Assembly: GCF_000238295.3 (NCBI RefSeq)
Contig: NZ_AHCD03000027.1
Location: 186,001 to 250,000 of the forward strand
Origin: Pseudoalteromonas rubra
GTDB taxonomy: Bacteria; Pseudomonadota; Gammaproteobacteria; Enterobacterales; Alteromonadaceae
Length of the DNA: 64,000 nt
Direction of reading: 5' to 3'
Below, piece after piece: positions 33,246 through 41,694 of the stretch (position 1 is its first letter; each line of letters begins with the position of its first letter). Under the pieces are notes generated by a model. The model did not search any database and was not told the DNA's origin. It saw only the letters and a list, made by a program, of their open reading frames with translations. Position numbers and translations under genes: made by a program.

Positions 33246-35315
33246 ATGATGAAAAATAAAAGCACCGTAACCAGATTAGCGTTGAGTGTTGCACTGAGTA
33301 CCGTACTGGGTACTACGGCTGTGTTGTCAGGCTGTACGCTGAGCGACAAGCAGCCAGTGAGTGAGGCAGAGTCGGTTCAGCATGTTTCGGCATTTGTGGA
33401 TGTGGAGAGTTTATTCAGCACCAGTGAGAAAAAGTCGATTGCGATGTCAAAGGATGGCCAGTGGATCGCATTTCTGAAAATGCACAACGGCGCACATAAC
33501 CTGTTTGTGGTGGCTGCCGATAAGTCTGATGCGATACCTGTACCTGTGACTAACCTCATCGATTCGGTTGACAGTTTTATCTGGTCTGCCAATCGCAACG
33601 AGATCTTGTTTTCTAAGGATCATCAGGGCAATGAAAATAGCCAGATTTATAAACTGGCGCTGAACAGCACAGATCTGACAGCCAGCACTATGACGAGACT
33701 CACGCATAATGATGCGGTCGATTACATGCTGTTGGGACAGTCTGAGCAGGATGCAAATATTTTGGCTGTCGCTGCCAATCACGTAACACCGGAGCGCATT
33801 GATTACTTTCACCTGACGGTGGATAAGGGCGAATTGACGCAAACTCAGACTAACAGCGTGAGTCTGTTTGAGACACAGCTGAATAAATCGGGTCAGGTGG
33901 CGTTGGGGCTGGCGCTCAACGCTGATAACTCCAGAAGCATGTACACATTCACAGACGGGCGCTGGCTCAAGGTGATGACCACTGAACCGGGAGAGATCCT
34001 GGAGATCATCAGCTTTGATGAGCAAACCAATACCGCTTTTATCGCAGGCAGCATTGAAGGGCGCGATAAACAGGAACTGATCAAAGTGGATTTAGCGACT
34101 AAGTCGACAGAGACGGTTCACCTTGACCCCCAGCAAAGCTCGGATCTGCACCATGTTGTGTTCGATGAGCAAGGGCAACCACTGATAGTATCTTATTATG
34201 GCGGTAAGTTGCGTAATTACCCACTGACCGATAGTGCGGCTAAAGCGTTACAACAAATACAGAGTCGCTTCTCACAAGATATTGAATTAAAAGTCGATAA
34301 AATAAACCATAAGGAAGATCAGTGGTTACTGACGGTGTCTTTTGCTGACCGCCCGGATCAAAAATATGCGTATTATCCGACTCAGGATAAGCTGACAGGT
34401 CTGTTGAATGAGGCTCCTGGGTTTGATCCTGAGTTGTTGGGAGACCGAAAGTCTATTACTTATACGGCATCAGATGGTGTTGAAATCCAGGCATATCTGA
34501 CTTTACCTAAAAACCTGAATAAGAACCTGCCAACCATAGTGTTGCCACATGGTGGTCCCTGGGCGCGAGATCAGTGGGGCTACAGCAGCGGTTATTTTGT
34601 TCCTGTGGCGCATTATTTTGCCAACCGCGGCTATGCGGTGCTGCAACCTAACTTCCGTGGCTCATTGGGATTCGGTAAGCGCTTTATTCAGCTGGGCGAG
34701 AAAAACTGGGGCACAGGCACTATGCAGCATGACTTAACAGATGGTGTAAATTACCTGATAGAGCAGGGCATTGCTGATAAACAACGCGTGGGTATTATGG
34801 GGGCTTCCTACGGCGGGTATGCTGCACTTGCTGGTGCGACATTTACACCAGACGTATACAAAGCCGTGATTTCTTATGTTGGTCCATCCAGCCTGGTGAC
34901 TTTGATGGAGTCTTTCCCGGCACACTATCGCCCTTATCTGGGGACCTGGTATGTCTCTGTAGGCGACCCTGAGATTGCAAAGGACAGAGCAGATATGGAA
35001 TCACGTTCACCGATTAACTTTGTTGACCAAATCAAAGCGCCTTTGATGCTGGTACAGGGGGCAAACGATCCGCGTGTGACACAGGTTGAATCGGATAATA
35101 TTGCCAGAGCGCTGGCCGCTAAAAATCACCCTCTCGAATATATTCTGGCAAAAGACGAAGGGCATGGGTTTATGAAGCAAAACAATAAACTGGCCTCTAT
35201 CGTGGCAATGGAGCGCTTCTTCGCCAAACACTTGGGTGGCGGCACCTCTAACACGGTTAATCCAGCCATCAGCGCACATTTGGATACTTTGCGTGTCGAT
35301 GTCAATCAGTTATAA
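33246..35315 (+). CDS. Exported S9 family prolyl oligopeptidase
   Basis: The ATG at 33246 has AAGGAG before it. The N-terminus includes a lipobox LSGC (TAVLSGCTLSDKQ), so the protein is probably lipid-anchored in the periplasm. A seven-bladed propeller region (about 45-400) precedes the S9C/acylaminoacyl-peptidase-type hydrolase: PTIVLPHGGPWARDQWGY, QPNFRGSLGFGKRF, nucleophile S521 in GASYGGYAA, D608 in GANDPRV and H640 in DEGHGF. It cleaves short peptides. It ends at a strong terminator and is probably monocistronic. Confidence 0.93.
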   Translation: MMKNKSTVTRLALSVALSTVLGTTAVLSGCTLSDKQPVSEAESVQHVSAFVDVESLFSTSEKKSIAMSKDGQWIAFLKMHNGAHNLFVVAADKSDAIPVPVTNLIDSVDSFIWSANRNEILFSKDHQGNENSQIYKLALNSTDLTASTMTRLTHNDAVDYMLLGQSEQDANILAVAANHVTPERIDYFHLTVDKGELTQTQTNSVSLFETQLNKSGQVALGLALNADNSRSMYTFTDGRWLKVMTTEPGEILEIISFDEQTNTAFIAGSIEGRDKQELIKVDLATKSTETVHLDPQQSSDLHHVVFDEQGQPLIVSYYGGKLRNYPLTDSAAKALQQIQSRFSQDIELKVDKINHKEDQWLLTVSFADRPDQKYAYYPTQDKLTGLLNEAPGFDPELLGDRKSITYTASDGVEIQAYLTLPKNLNKNLPTIVLPHGGPWARDQWGYSSGYFVPVAHYFANRGYAVLQPNFRGSLGFGKRFIQLGEKNWGTGTMQHDLTDGVNYLIEQGIADKQRVGIMGASYGGYAALAGATFTPDVYKAVISYVGPSSLVTLMESFPAHYRPYLGTWYVSVGDPEIAKDRADMESRSPINFVDQIKAPLMLVQGANDPRVTQVESDNIARALAAKNHPLEYILAKDEGHGFMKQNNKLASIVAMERFFAKHLGGGTSNTVNPAISAHLDTLRVDVNQL

Positions 35316-35346
35316 CCTCGGTTAAGCAGGCTTTATTAAACTAAAA

Positions 35347-35376
35347 CAGGGCGATGGTATCATCGCCCTGCTTTTT
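35347..35376 (+). terminator. Intrinsic terminator
   Basis: CAGGGCGATG (35347-35356), loop GTAT and CATCGCCCTG (35361-35370) form a perfect 10-bp stem followed by CTTTTT. It ends the S9 peptidase gene. Confidence 0.95.
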
Positions 35377-35399
35377 GTGATTGGGTCAGTGCTGAGGTA

Positions 35400-36290
35400 T
35401 CAGAAGGAGATGGGATCTTCAGACATAACGGATAGCAGAAATGGCGTATACCCCATAATACCGATCAGCATAAGCAGTGTGAGTGCACATAAGATGACGC
35501 TGATCGCCAGCTTGACCTGTGCATTGCGGCTTTGTTGTGCATAAAAGTAGAGCGTAGCGGTCAGTAGCGGGATTAAAAAGCAGCCAAAGGTCCACATAGG
35601 GAAGAAGGGGTCTCCAAATGCGGGATTAAGACCCAGGGTGGTACCGGTGACCAGATAGCTAAACACACCCACTCTCAGGAACCACTGCGCATTTGATACA
35701 AGAAACAAGTAGATAGCCCATTTTCTGTGGCTCGCGATGTCTTTTTTAATTGCGCTGCGTACCGTTAAATAAGAGAACAGTAGGATCAAAGAACCATTGA
35801 TGCTGGTGCCAATATCGCCAAGTTCTATCGGGCTTGCGTCTCTGAACCACACCAGGTAATACCCTGAGAAAGCCAACAGAATGACGGTAAGCAGATAGAC
35901 GTAGCCATTGATTTTGTGGAAAGTGGGGAAGCGGTTGCGCATCTTAGGAATAAGTTGAAATACGCCACCGAACGCGACGATGCCTGCGCCGATTGTGTGC
36001 GCTGCAAATGCCAGGTTACCGGCAAAGTCTCCCACATGATAAGGGGTTGCACCCATAACCTCCCAGCGGTTCCAGATTTCCATGTTGTCATTGATCACAG
36101 AAAATCCGTAGAACTTAATGATGTAGTAAAAGAAAAACCATTGCCCGAGTAACACGGAAATAAACCAGAATATGGCAGTGTAACTGAGTGTCTTGCCAGC
36201 AGTGCGTGATGATATACCTTTGTTCGATTTGGCGGCGCTAGCCTCTTTTATTGCTTCTGACCCTGAAGTCGTATTAAGTGTTTTGTCCAT
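35400..36290 (-). CDS. DUF2306 membrane protein
   Basis: The 296-residue protein has about seven membrane segments after a polar N-terminal 35 residues. The motif block HTIGAGIVAFGGVFQLIPKMRNRFPTFHKINGYVY with its conserved His residues, and later DIASHRKWAIYLF, identify the DUF2306 family of membrane proteins. The His pattern suggests haem or metal binding, but this is not established. It is convergent with the S9 peptidase gene and stands alone. Confidence 0.85.
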   Translation of the reverse strand: MDKTLNTTSGSEAIKEASAAKSNKGISSRTAGKTLSYTAIFWFISVLLGQWFFFYYIIKFYGFSVINDNMEIWNRWEVMGATPYHVGDFAGNLAFAAHTIGAGIVAFGGVFQLIPKMRNRFPTFHKINGYVYLLTVILLAFSGYYLVWFRDASPIELGDIGTSINGSLILLFSYLTVRSAIKKDIASHRKWAIYLFLVSNAQWFLRVGVFSYLVTGTTLGLNPAFGDPFFPMWTFGCFLIPLLTATLYFYAQQSRNAQVKLAISVILCALTLLMLIGIMGYTPFLLSVMSEDPISF

Positions 36291-36581
36291 TATGACGGCC
36301 TCGTAACTGTGAATATGCTTTCAAGTGTGCCGTGAAGAGGATGTTCAGTCGTTCGAATGGGCCTGCTCATACCAAATAGCGTTTGAATATATAAAATAAG
36401 TAATTTAATCAATGATTTATTTTTATGGTTCGGGGGTGGCCTGTATGCCATGGGTTTGCTAGGTATTGTCTAAACAAGGTCTTTTATTATCTACATGGAG
36501 GAGAATAGATGTACTCTGGGTACCCAACGCTTCATTCGTTGCAACTTGTGTATTGACTTGCAAAGTGAGAAGGACCCGATA
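36291..36581. other. Intergenic region, no firm gene
   Basis: The stretch upstream of the DUF2306 gene includes an AT-rich segment (36375-36425) that could hold its promoter. A strong AGGAGGA-like site precedes an ATG at 36509 opening only a 15-codon ORF (to about 36556). I do not treat that as a gene. Confidence 0.4.
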
Positions 36582-36725
36582 ATGAACTCGTCTATTTGCA
36601 TTTGTGAGTATGGAGGAGGGGGAGCGACCCCTCCTAATTGTTTGGGCCCGATGTCTCTTTTGCTAACGGAGCGATGGAGTAAACAGACAGCCCGTTTTCA
36701 GGATACCGACCCAAAATACACCTAA
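36582..36725 (+). CDS. Possible 47-residue peptide
   Basis: The ATG at 36582 has AGAAGGA eight bases upstream, a very good site. The predicted peptide starts MNSSICICEYGGGGATPPNC and ends in a charged tail. It contains three cysteines and a Gly run. Inside it lies a perfect 8-bp GC-rich hairpin (36614-36621 with 36628-36635). The ORF ends inside the 3' end of the convergent acyltransferase gene. No family is recognised; it could be chance, or the hairpin could be the real functional element. Confidence 0.3.
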   Translation: MNSSICICEYGGGGATPPNCLGPMSLLLTERWSKQTARFQDTDPKYT

Positions 36726-37903
36726 GAAGCAGATTCCACATGTTGAGGTGAGGTGCTTGGTTTTGCTTTTTTGCCATTTAACAAAACGCCTATCCAGGTG
36801 TGTCTGACCAATAACTGATAACTTGCCAAACCGATTGTAAGGGTCGCGGTGACCGAAATGACAAGCTTGAGCAATAATGGCAGCGTGGTATTGCTCAGTG
36901 GAAACTGGATGTACATCAGTACCGGTACATGGATGAGGTAAATCCAGTATGACGCGTCGGACATATATTTGTTCAGCTGACTGTATTGATTGAGCCATTT
37001 ATATCCGGCCAGAAAGGCAACACCGGTCCAGCTAACGATGGCGACCGATTGTGCGAGCACGGCGTAGAGATTGATGTGTTCAGGTGTCATGTCTCCGGTA
37101 TTCGCTGCCCGAATGATGGTCTCTATGGAGGGGGGTGGGTCCATCAGGTAAAAGTAAGGCAGTAATGACACACAAGCCAGTATCAGTAAAGGCGTAAAGT
37201 ATCTGGTGTATTGTTCTACCCGGGTATGGTGATGATAGAGTCCGGCACCGATTAAAAACAGGATGCCATAAAACCCGTAGGACCAGAGTTGCGGATATAG
37301 CTTATCAGGCGCCGGGAATGGCACCAGCTGCTGGTGCATGGCAAGCGTGAGCAGTACTGGCAAAGCTACTCCCAAAAACAGGGGGCGCACGACAAAGGCG
37401 AGTATGGATTGATAGACCTGAGTATATCTTTGCAATAACCAGATGATGCAGCAGAACTGGGTTAGATTCCATAGAAACCACAAGTGCATGGTGGAGATGA
37501 GCGGTTCGTCAACGGACTGAAAAATGGTAAACAGGCCCGGCTTTTCATGAACGATTTCTGCGCCCCAGCCGAGCGCATGAACGAGTACCAGCATGGTCAG
37601 CGGAAAAAATATCATAAAGGGCAAAAAAACGCGTTTGAGGCGATTGCTGATAAAGGCATTACCCCCGCGTTTACTGATCAGCAATGCGGCGCAAAACCCG
37701 GCGATGGCGAAAAACAGCGGCATTCTGAATAAGTGCGACCAGATAGCAAAGTACTCAAAAGCGACATGCTTGCTCGGATCGGCGGTAAACCAGATATTTG
37801 AGAAGTAAGGGCCATAGGCCAGCGCTGCATGGAACACCACGCCCAGCAAAAGTGCCAGGCTACGCAAGTTATCTATGTAGTGAAAACGAGGGGAAGAGTG
37901 CAT
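36722..37903 (-). CDS. Acyltransferase-3 family membrane protein
   Basis: The ATG at 37903 with AAGGAT upstream is chosen over 38014. The 393-residue protein has about ten membrane helices and starts FHYIDNLRSLALLLGVVFHAAL, the acyltransferase-3/OpgC signature with the catalytic-region His. RMPLFFAIAGFCAALL and a late SYWIYLIHVPVLMYIQFPL follow. Members O-acylate surface glycans or glucans. It lies 300 bases from kefB and is far from the polysaccharide genes, so the substrate is unknown. Confidence 0.9.
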   Translation of the reverse strand: MHSSPRFHYIDNLRSLALLLGVVFHAALAYGPYFSNIWFTADPSKHVAFEYFAIWSHLFRMPLFFAIAGFCAALLISKRGGNAFISNRLKRVFLPFMIFFPLTMLVLVHALGWGAEIVHEKPGLFTIFQSVDEPLISTMHLWFLWNLTQFCCIIWLLQRYTQVYQSILAFVVRPLFLGVALPVLLTLAMHQQLVPFPAPDKLYPQLWSYGFYGILFLIGAGLYHHHTRVEQYTRYFTPLLILACVSLLPYFYLMDPPPSIETIIRAANTGDMTPEHINLYAVLAQSVAIVSWTGVAFLAGYKWLNQYSQLNKYMSDASYWIYLIHVPVLMYIQFPLSNTTLPLLLKLVISVTATLTIGLASYQLLVRHTWIGVLLNGKKAKPSTSPQHVESAS

Positions 37904-38077
37904 AACGTTTATCCTTAAAGCTGCGACTATGAACAGATTATCACCAAACAGTTCGGGAGAATACTGATGTAGCAGGGTGGGGGCTAAAAAGTATACGCCT
38001 GGATGCTTGTCCATGATTTAGTGGGCGATTGCAAAAATCAGACTTGGTTGTGAATGTATGGACACGTGCAAATGCAG

Positions 38078-38092
38078 TGTGCCGTCGGCACA
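38078..38092. promoter_or_regulatory. 15-bp palindrome upstream of the KefB-type gene
   Basis: TGTGCCG T CGGCACA is a perfect 7+1+7 palindrome 145 bases before the KefB-type ATG. It sits in the 333-base divergent gap between the acyltransferase and antiporter genes and may be an operator. Nothing else in the gap is certain. Confidence 0.4.
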
Positions 38093-38150
38093 GTCATTCG
38101 TTTCGTACTAAAGTGTAAAAGATTTGCGCGCAAAATAGAGATGTTTGAGT

Positions 38151-38240
38151 ATGAAACCATTTCAACAGCAGTCACCCGGTAATGGTCCCGGTCGTTGCTC
38201 GGTGATAAAGCGTTTAACCATGGAGGACGTCCTCGCATGA
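38151..38240 (+). CDS. Possible 29-residue leader peptide coupled to the antiporter gene
   Basis: An ATG at 38151 opens a 29-codon ORF (starting MKPFQQQSPGNG, ending TMEDVLA) whose TGA overlaps the antiporter ATG at 38237 as ATGA. Its ribosome site is poor (TTGAGT). If translated it could couple initiation of the antiporter. It could also be chance, since the antiporter has its own GGAGGA inside it. Confidence 0.25.
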   Translation: MKPFQQQSPGNGPGRCSVIKRLTMEDVLA

Positions 38241-40117
38241 CCGGCTATTTTATTCAGGCCTTTATCTATCTGGCCGCGGCGGTGGTGATGGTGCCACTGG
38301 CAAAACGCCTGGGGCTTGGCTCCGTATTGGGTTACCTGATAGCGGGTGTGCTGATCGGCCCTGTAGCAGGTGTCGTCGGCAAGGAGACGGTGACTATACA
38401 ACACTTTGCTGAGTTCGGCGTGGTGATGATGTTGTTTCTGGTGGGGCTGGAGTTACACCCTCAGATGCTGTGGAAAATGCGTCACCGGCTGCTCGGGCTC
38501 GGTGGCTTGCAGGTGGTTGCGAGTGCTCTGTTGCTTGCCTGCATTGCCTGGCTACTGGGTCAGCCACTTTCCATTGCGGTGGCAATCGGTCTGGTCTTTT
38601 CTTTGTCGTCGACCGCCATTGTGTTGCAAACATTGAATGAGAAAGGTCTGACGAAAACTGAGGGCGGGCAAAATGCGTTTTCTGTGTTACTGATGCAGGA
38701 CATTGCTGTGATACCGATACTGGCATTTATCCCTGTCTTGGCCTTACCTGAGTTAATGAGTGCAGCGCAAGCGCTGCAAACCACAGCGGAACATCATGAA
38801 ACATTGAGTCTGGTTGCAGGTTTACCGACCTGGGCCTACGCGGGTGCTATTTTTGCCAGTATCGCCGGTGTGGTTGTGATAGGTCATTATCTGAGTCGTC
38901 CCTTGTTCCATTATGTTGCTAACTCCGGGTTACGGGAAATCTTTGTCGCAACCGCGTTGTTGCTTGTGATTGGCATCGCGACTTTGATGAGTCTGGTCGG
39001 GCTGTCTCCGGCACTGGGGACTTTTCTGGCTGGCGTGGTGCTGGCGAACAGCGAATTCCGTCATGAGCTTGAATCAAATATTGAGCCCTTTAAAGGTCTG
39101 TTGCTGGGGCTGTTTTTCATTACAGTGGGGGCAGGGATCAATTTTGCCATACTCTCTGAGCACTTACTTTTGATCCTGAGCCTGACGCTAACCGTGATGC
39201 TGGTAAAAGCCGCAGTACTGTGGGGGCTCGCTATGGTGTTTAAAATCCATAATAGCGATCGCTGGTTGTTTGCGCTGAGTTTATCTCAGGCCGGAGAATT
39301 TGGTTTTGTGCTGTTAAGTTACGCACTGCAAAACCATGTCATCCCACCCGAAACAGTGAGCTTGCTGCAGCTGGTTGTGGCTCTGTCCATGTTTTTGACA
39401 CCGACTTTGTTTATTCTCTACGACAAAGTGATTTTACCCCGATATCAACATACGACTAATCAGCAGGGGTATGATGAGATTGATGAACACGGGCAGGTGA
39501 TCATCGCAGGGATCGGTCGTTTTGGGCAAATTGTTAATCGTTTACTCATCGCCAATGGCGTTCACACTGTGGTGATGGACCTGGATGCAGCTCAGGTGGA
39601 GTCAATGCGCCGCATTCAGGTCAAGGCTTACTTTGGCGATGCCACACGGCCTGAATTGCTGCATACCGCGGGCATTGAGCAAGCTGCCTTACTGGTTGTT
39701 GCCATTGATGACAGAGAAAGTGCGAAGGCACTGGTGCAGGCGGTCAAGCATAGTCATCCCGGGGTGACAGTGTTGGCCAGAGCTTTTGACCGAGGCCATC
39801 ACTACGAATTGAAACATGCCGGCGCGGATGTGATTGTCAGTGAAACGTATCATTCAGCGCTTAATCTGGGGGCACAGGCGCTTACCTGTCTGGGGTTTGC
39901 GCCAGACACTGCGGCGCAGAAAAAGCAAGCCTTTTGGGAAACCGAGCAGGCTGCATCCGAACAGCTCTACGACACCTGGCAACATGGTAGCGATGGCCAG
40001 CAATACGACCATGATTTTCGTAAGCTATTCATTCAGACTGAGGAAGCCATCAAAGCAGCGATGCAAGCCGAACACAGGGGTGGACAGGGGAGCGATGACG
40101 TCACGAAACAGGACTGA
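38237..40117 (+). CDS. KefB/KefC-type K+/H+ antiporter
   Basis: The ATG at 38237 follows GGAGGA. The 626-residue protein has the CPA2 membrane domain (RLGLGSVLGYLIAGVLIGP, HFAEFGVVMMLFLVGLEL, SLSSTAIVLQTLNEKGL, LLMQDIAVIP and IEPFKGLLLGLFFITVGAGI). A cytosolic KTN/TrkA-N domain starts IIAGIGRFGQIVNRLL and contains GDATRPELLHTAGIE. It matches E. coli KefC along its length. Such systems release K+ and acidify the cytoplasm in response to glutathione adducts of electrophiles; the GST operon at 21680 is a possible functional partner. No KefF/KefG ancillary oxidoreductase is adjacent. Confidence 0.92.
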   Translation: MTGYFIQAFIYLAAAVVMVPLAKRLGLGSVLGYLIAGVLIGPVAGVVGKETVTIQHFAEFGVVMMLFLVGLELHPQMLWKMRHRLLGLGGLQVVASALLLACIAWLLGQPLSIAVAIGLVFSLSSTAIVLQTLNEKGLTKTEGGQNAFSVLLMQDIAVIPILAFIPVLALPELMSAAQALQTTAEHHETLSLVAGLPTWAYAGAIFASIAGVVVIGHYLSRPLFHYVANSGLREIFVATALLLVIGIATLMSLVGLSPALGTFLAGVVLANSEFRHELESNIEPFKGLLLGLFFITVGAGINFAILSEHLLLILSLTLTVMLVKAAVLWGLAMVFKIHNSDRWLFALSLSQAGEFGFVLLSYALQNHVIPPETVSLLQLVVALSMFLTPTLFILYDKVILPRYQHTTNQQGYDEIDEHGQVIIAGIGRFGQIVNRLLIANGVHTVVMDLDAAQVESMRRIQVKAYFGDATRPELLHTAGIEQAALLVVAIDDRESAKALVQAVKHSHPGVTVLARAFDRGHHYELKHAGADVIVSETYHSALNLGAQALTCLGFAPDTAAQKKQAFWETEQAASEQLYDTWQHGSDGQQYDHDFRKLFIQTEEAIKAAMQAEHRGGQGSDDVTKQD

Positions 40118-40199
40118 CGAAGATCACCATGCCAATGCTGGTGCAGACAGTGACAGACCTGATATGCTACACGCTTTGAGCGACAACTGAGTACGAAAC

Positions 40200-40448
40200 A
40201 TGATTGACGATAAAGAATTGATCAGCACACTGGACGAACTGGAAGCGTTTTTACAGCTGGTAGAAAGTGGTGGGTTAGGTCTGAATAACGCAGCAGGTGT
40301 GGCGTTGGCGACGAATAATAGCAACGGCCGGCCATTTGTTGCTGTGCTGGATGATAATCATCAGTTGATCCTGGGTCGCTGGGTGACGCAAGAGGTGTTT
40401 GATAATGGCAAGGACCTTGTGCGTCAGGGGCCGAAGAAAGCACACTAA
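40200..40448 (+). CDS. Small conserved-looking hypothetical protein
   Basis: The 82-residue soluble protein has an acidic helical N-terminus (IDDKELISTLDELEAFLQLVESGG). A short basic C-terminal tail follows a LVRQGPKK stretch. The middle contains GVALATNNSNGRPFVAVLDD. No family is recognised. It sits 82 bases after the antiporter gene on the same strand, with a weak ribosome site, and could be on the same transcript. No signal peptide or membrane segment is visible. Confidence 0.55.
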   Translation: MIDDKELISTLDELEAFLQLVESGGLGLNNAAGVALATNNSNGRPFVAVLDDNHQLILGRWVTQEVFDNGKDLVRQGPKKAH

Positions 40449-40595
40449 TCAAGTGCTGGTCAGATGTATCGGGTCGTTTTGATTTGTATACATCTGCCTC
40501 CCTCTGGGCCCACAGTGGGAAGTGCCCACACAGGCCTATGCTTTATGCTGATATGATAATAAAAAACAAAACAACAATAAAAACAGGAAAGTCAG

Positions 40596-41681
40596 ATGCA
40601 GGTTCCTTGTGAAGAGTTAGCTAAAGTTGAACATCGGCTCAATAAACAAAACGCGCTGGGTGCAGCGATTGCTGGTGGATTGTGGGTGTTTCCCATTTTA
40701 TTTGCCTGGTTTGGTGCTTTTACATTAAACGCAGACTTTGGTCCCTTAATGCTGGCCGTCAGTGGTGTGCTGGTCGGCTTAGTGATCCGGTTTCACGGTC
40801 GGGGCTATCAGAAAGTATTTGGTGTTATCGCCGTTGTAGTGCATGCCTGGTTGGTTTTTCTGGCCCTGGCACTGGAATTAATTGTCAGTAACGATACCTG
40901 GCTGATGATATTGGGTATTTTATATGTCATTGGTGTTTGGTCCAGTGTGTATCTGGCGCGTAAAAAGGTACCATTTTCTGAACACCGGGCTTTTTTTGAG
41001 CTCGCGGAAAAACAGCAGCATGCAAGTCGGAAAAAGTTGAAAAACCGTTGGTTCATTGTGTTACCCGTTTTAATGAGCACTTCGCTGGCCACCGGCCTGA
41101 TGGCAATATATGGTGTTACGACAGCGGAGCAGTTATTGATTGATCAGGAGCTAGATGAACAGCAGCAACAGCGATTACTGCGCGCTCAGAAAAACGAAAT
41201 TGACGTCACACCTCAGGGTCTTAAAGCCCTCTCAACCAGACAAGCGTTGCATTATGCCTACGCCTATTTTAGCGGTTATCGGATAGACGAATATGGCAGA
41301 AATAAGGGCCAGTTTGTACACTCTGAGTTCAAAGCGAAAACCATCCTGATCCATTTGACGGAGCAACGGGCTGAACCCCGAGCTTTGTTTATTCTGGGCA
41401 TCATCAACGGGGGGAGTCAGGGAAGTCAGCAAGTTGAGGAAGCGGCAGAGCTTGGCGATGACTATGCTAAGCTGTTTAAAACCATTGAGTTTGGTTGTCG
41501 CTATGATAAAAACCAGGCATTGATGCTAATCAACGGCTTGTCTCAGCTGACCGATGAGTCTCCCATCAGCGCAGAAATTGACAGCATTCGTAGCTACGGC
41601 TTTGAGCCCGTTTGCGCTGAACTCAATACGGGCAAATTTGAATACAGTTTTATTCGTGAGTATCAACCGAACAGCCGCTAA
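40596..41681 (+). CDS. Membrane protein with cytosolic C-domain, unknown
   Basis: The 361-residue protein has four N-terminal hydrophobic helices (about 21-40, 48-65, 72-93 and 98-118), a basic loop, a fifth helix near 152-175 (WFIVLPVLMSTSLATGLMAIYGV), and a soluble C-terminal 180 residues. The latter has short helical segments around ARALFILGIINGGSQGSQQVEEAAELGDDYAKLF that resemble a single Sel1/TPR-like unit. No family is recognised. RBS ACAGGAAAG precedes the ATG. Its stop overlaps that of the convergent chemoreceptor gene inside a hairpin. Confidence 0.65.
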   Translation: MQVPCEELAKVEHRLNKQNALGAAIAGGLWVFPILFAWFGAFTLNADFGPLMLAVSGVLVGLVIRFHGRGYQKVFGVIAVVVHAWLVFLALALELIVSNDTWLMILGILYVIGVWSSVYLARKKVPFSEHRAFFELAEKQQHASRKKLKNRWFIVLPVLMSTSLATGLMAIYGVTTAEQLLIDQELDEQQQQRLLRAQKNEIDVTPQGLKALSTRQALHYAYAYFSGYRIDEYGRNKGQFVHSEFKAKTILIHLTEQRAEPRALFILGIINGGSQGSQQVEEAAELGDDYAKLFKTIEFGCRYDKNQALMLINGLSQLTDESPISAEIDSIRSYGFEPVCAELNTGKFEYSFIREYQPNSR

Positions 41682-41694
41682 GATAAGCGGCTGT
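41671..41694. terminator. Hairpin spanning two convergent stop codons
   Basis: ACAGCCGCT (41671-41679) and AGCGGCTGT (41686-41694) are perfect 9-bp arms with AAGATA between. The stop codons of both convergent genes fall in it. The symmetric position suggests a shared bidirectional terminator, but there is no T run on either side, so efficiency is uncertain. Confidence 0.5.

Noticed and set aside
36509..36556. 15-codon ORF with a strong AGGAGGA site
   Set aside because: Too short and without recognisable content; recorded only as part of the intergenic region.
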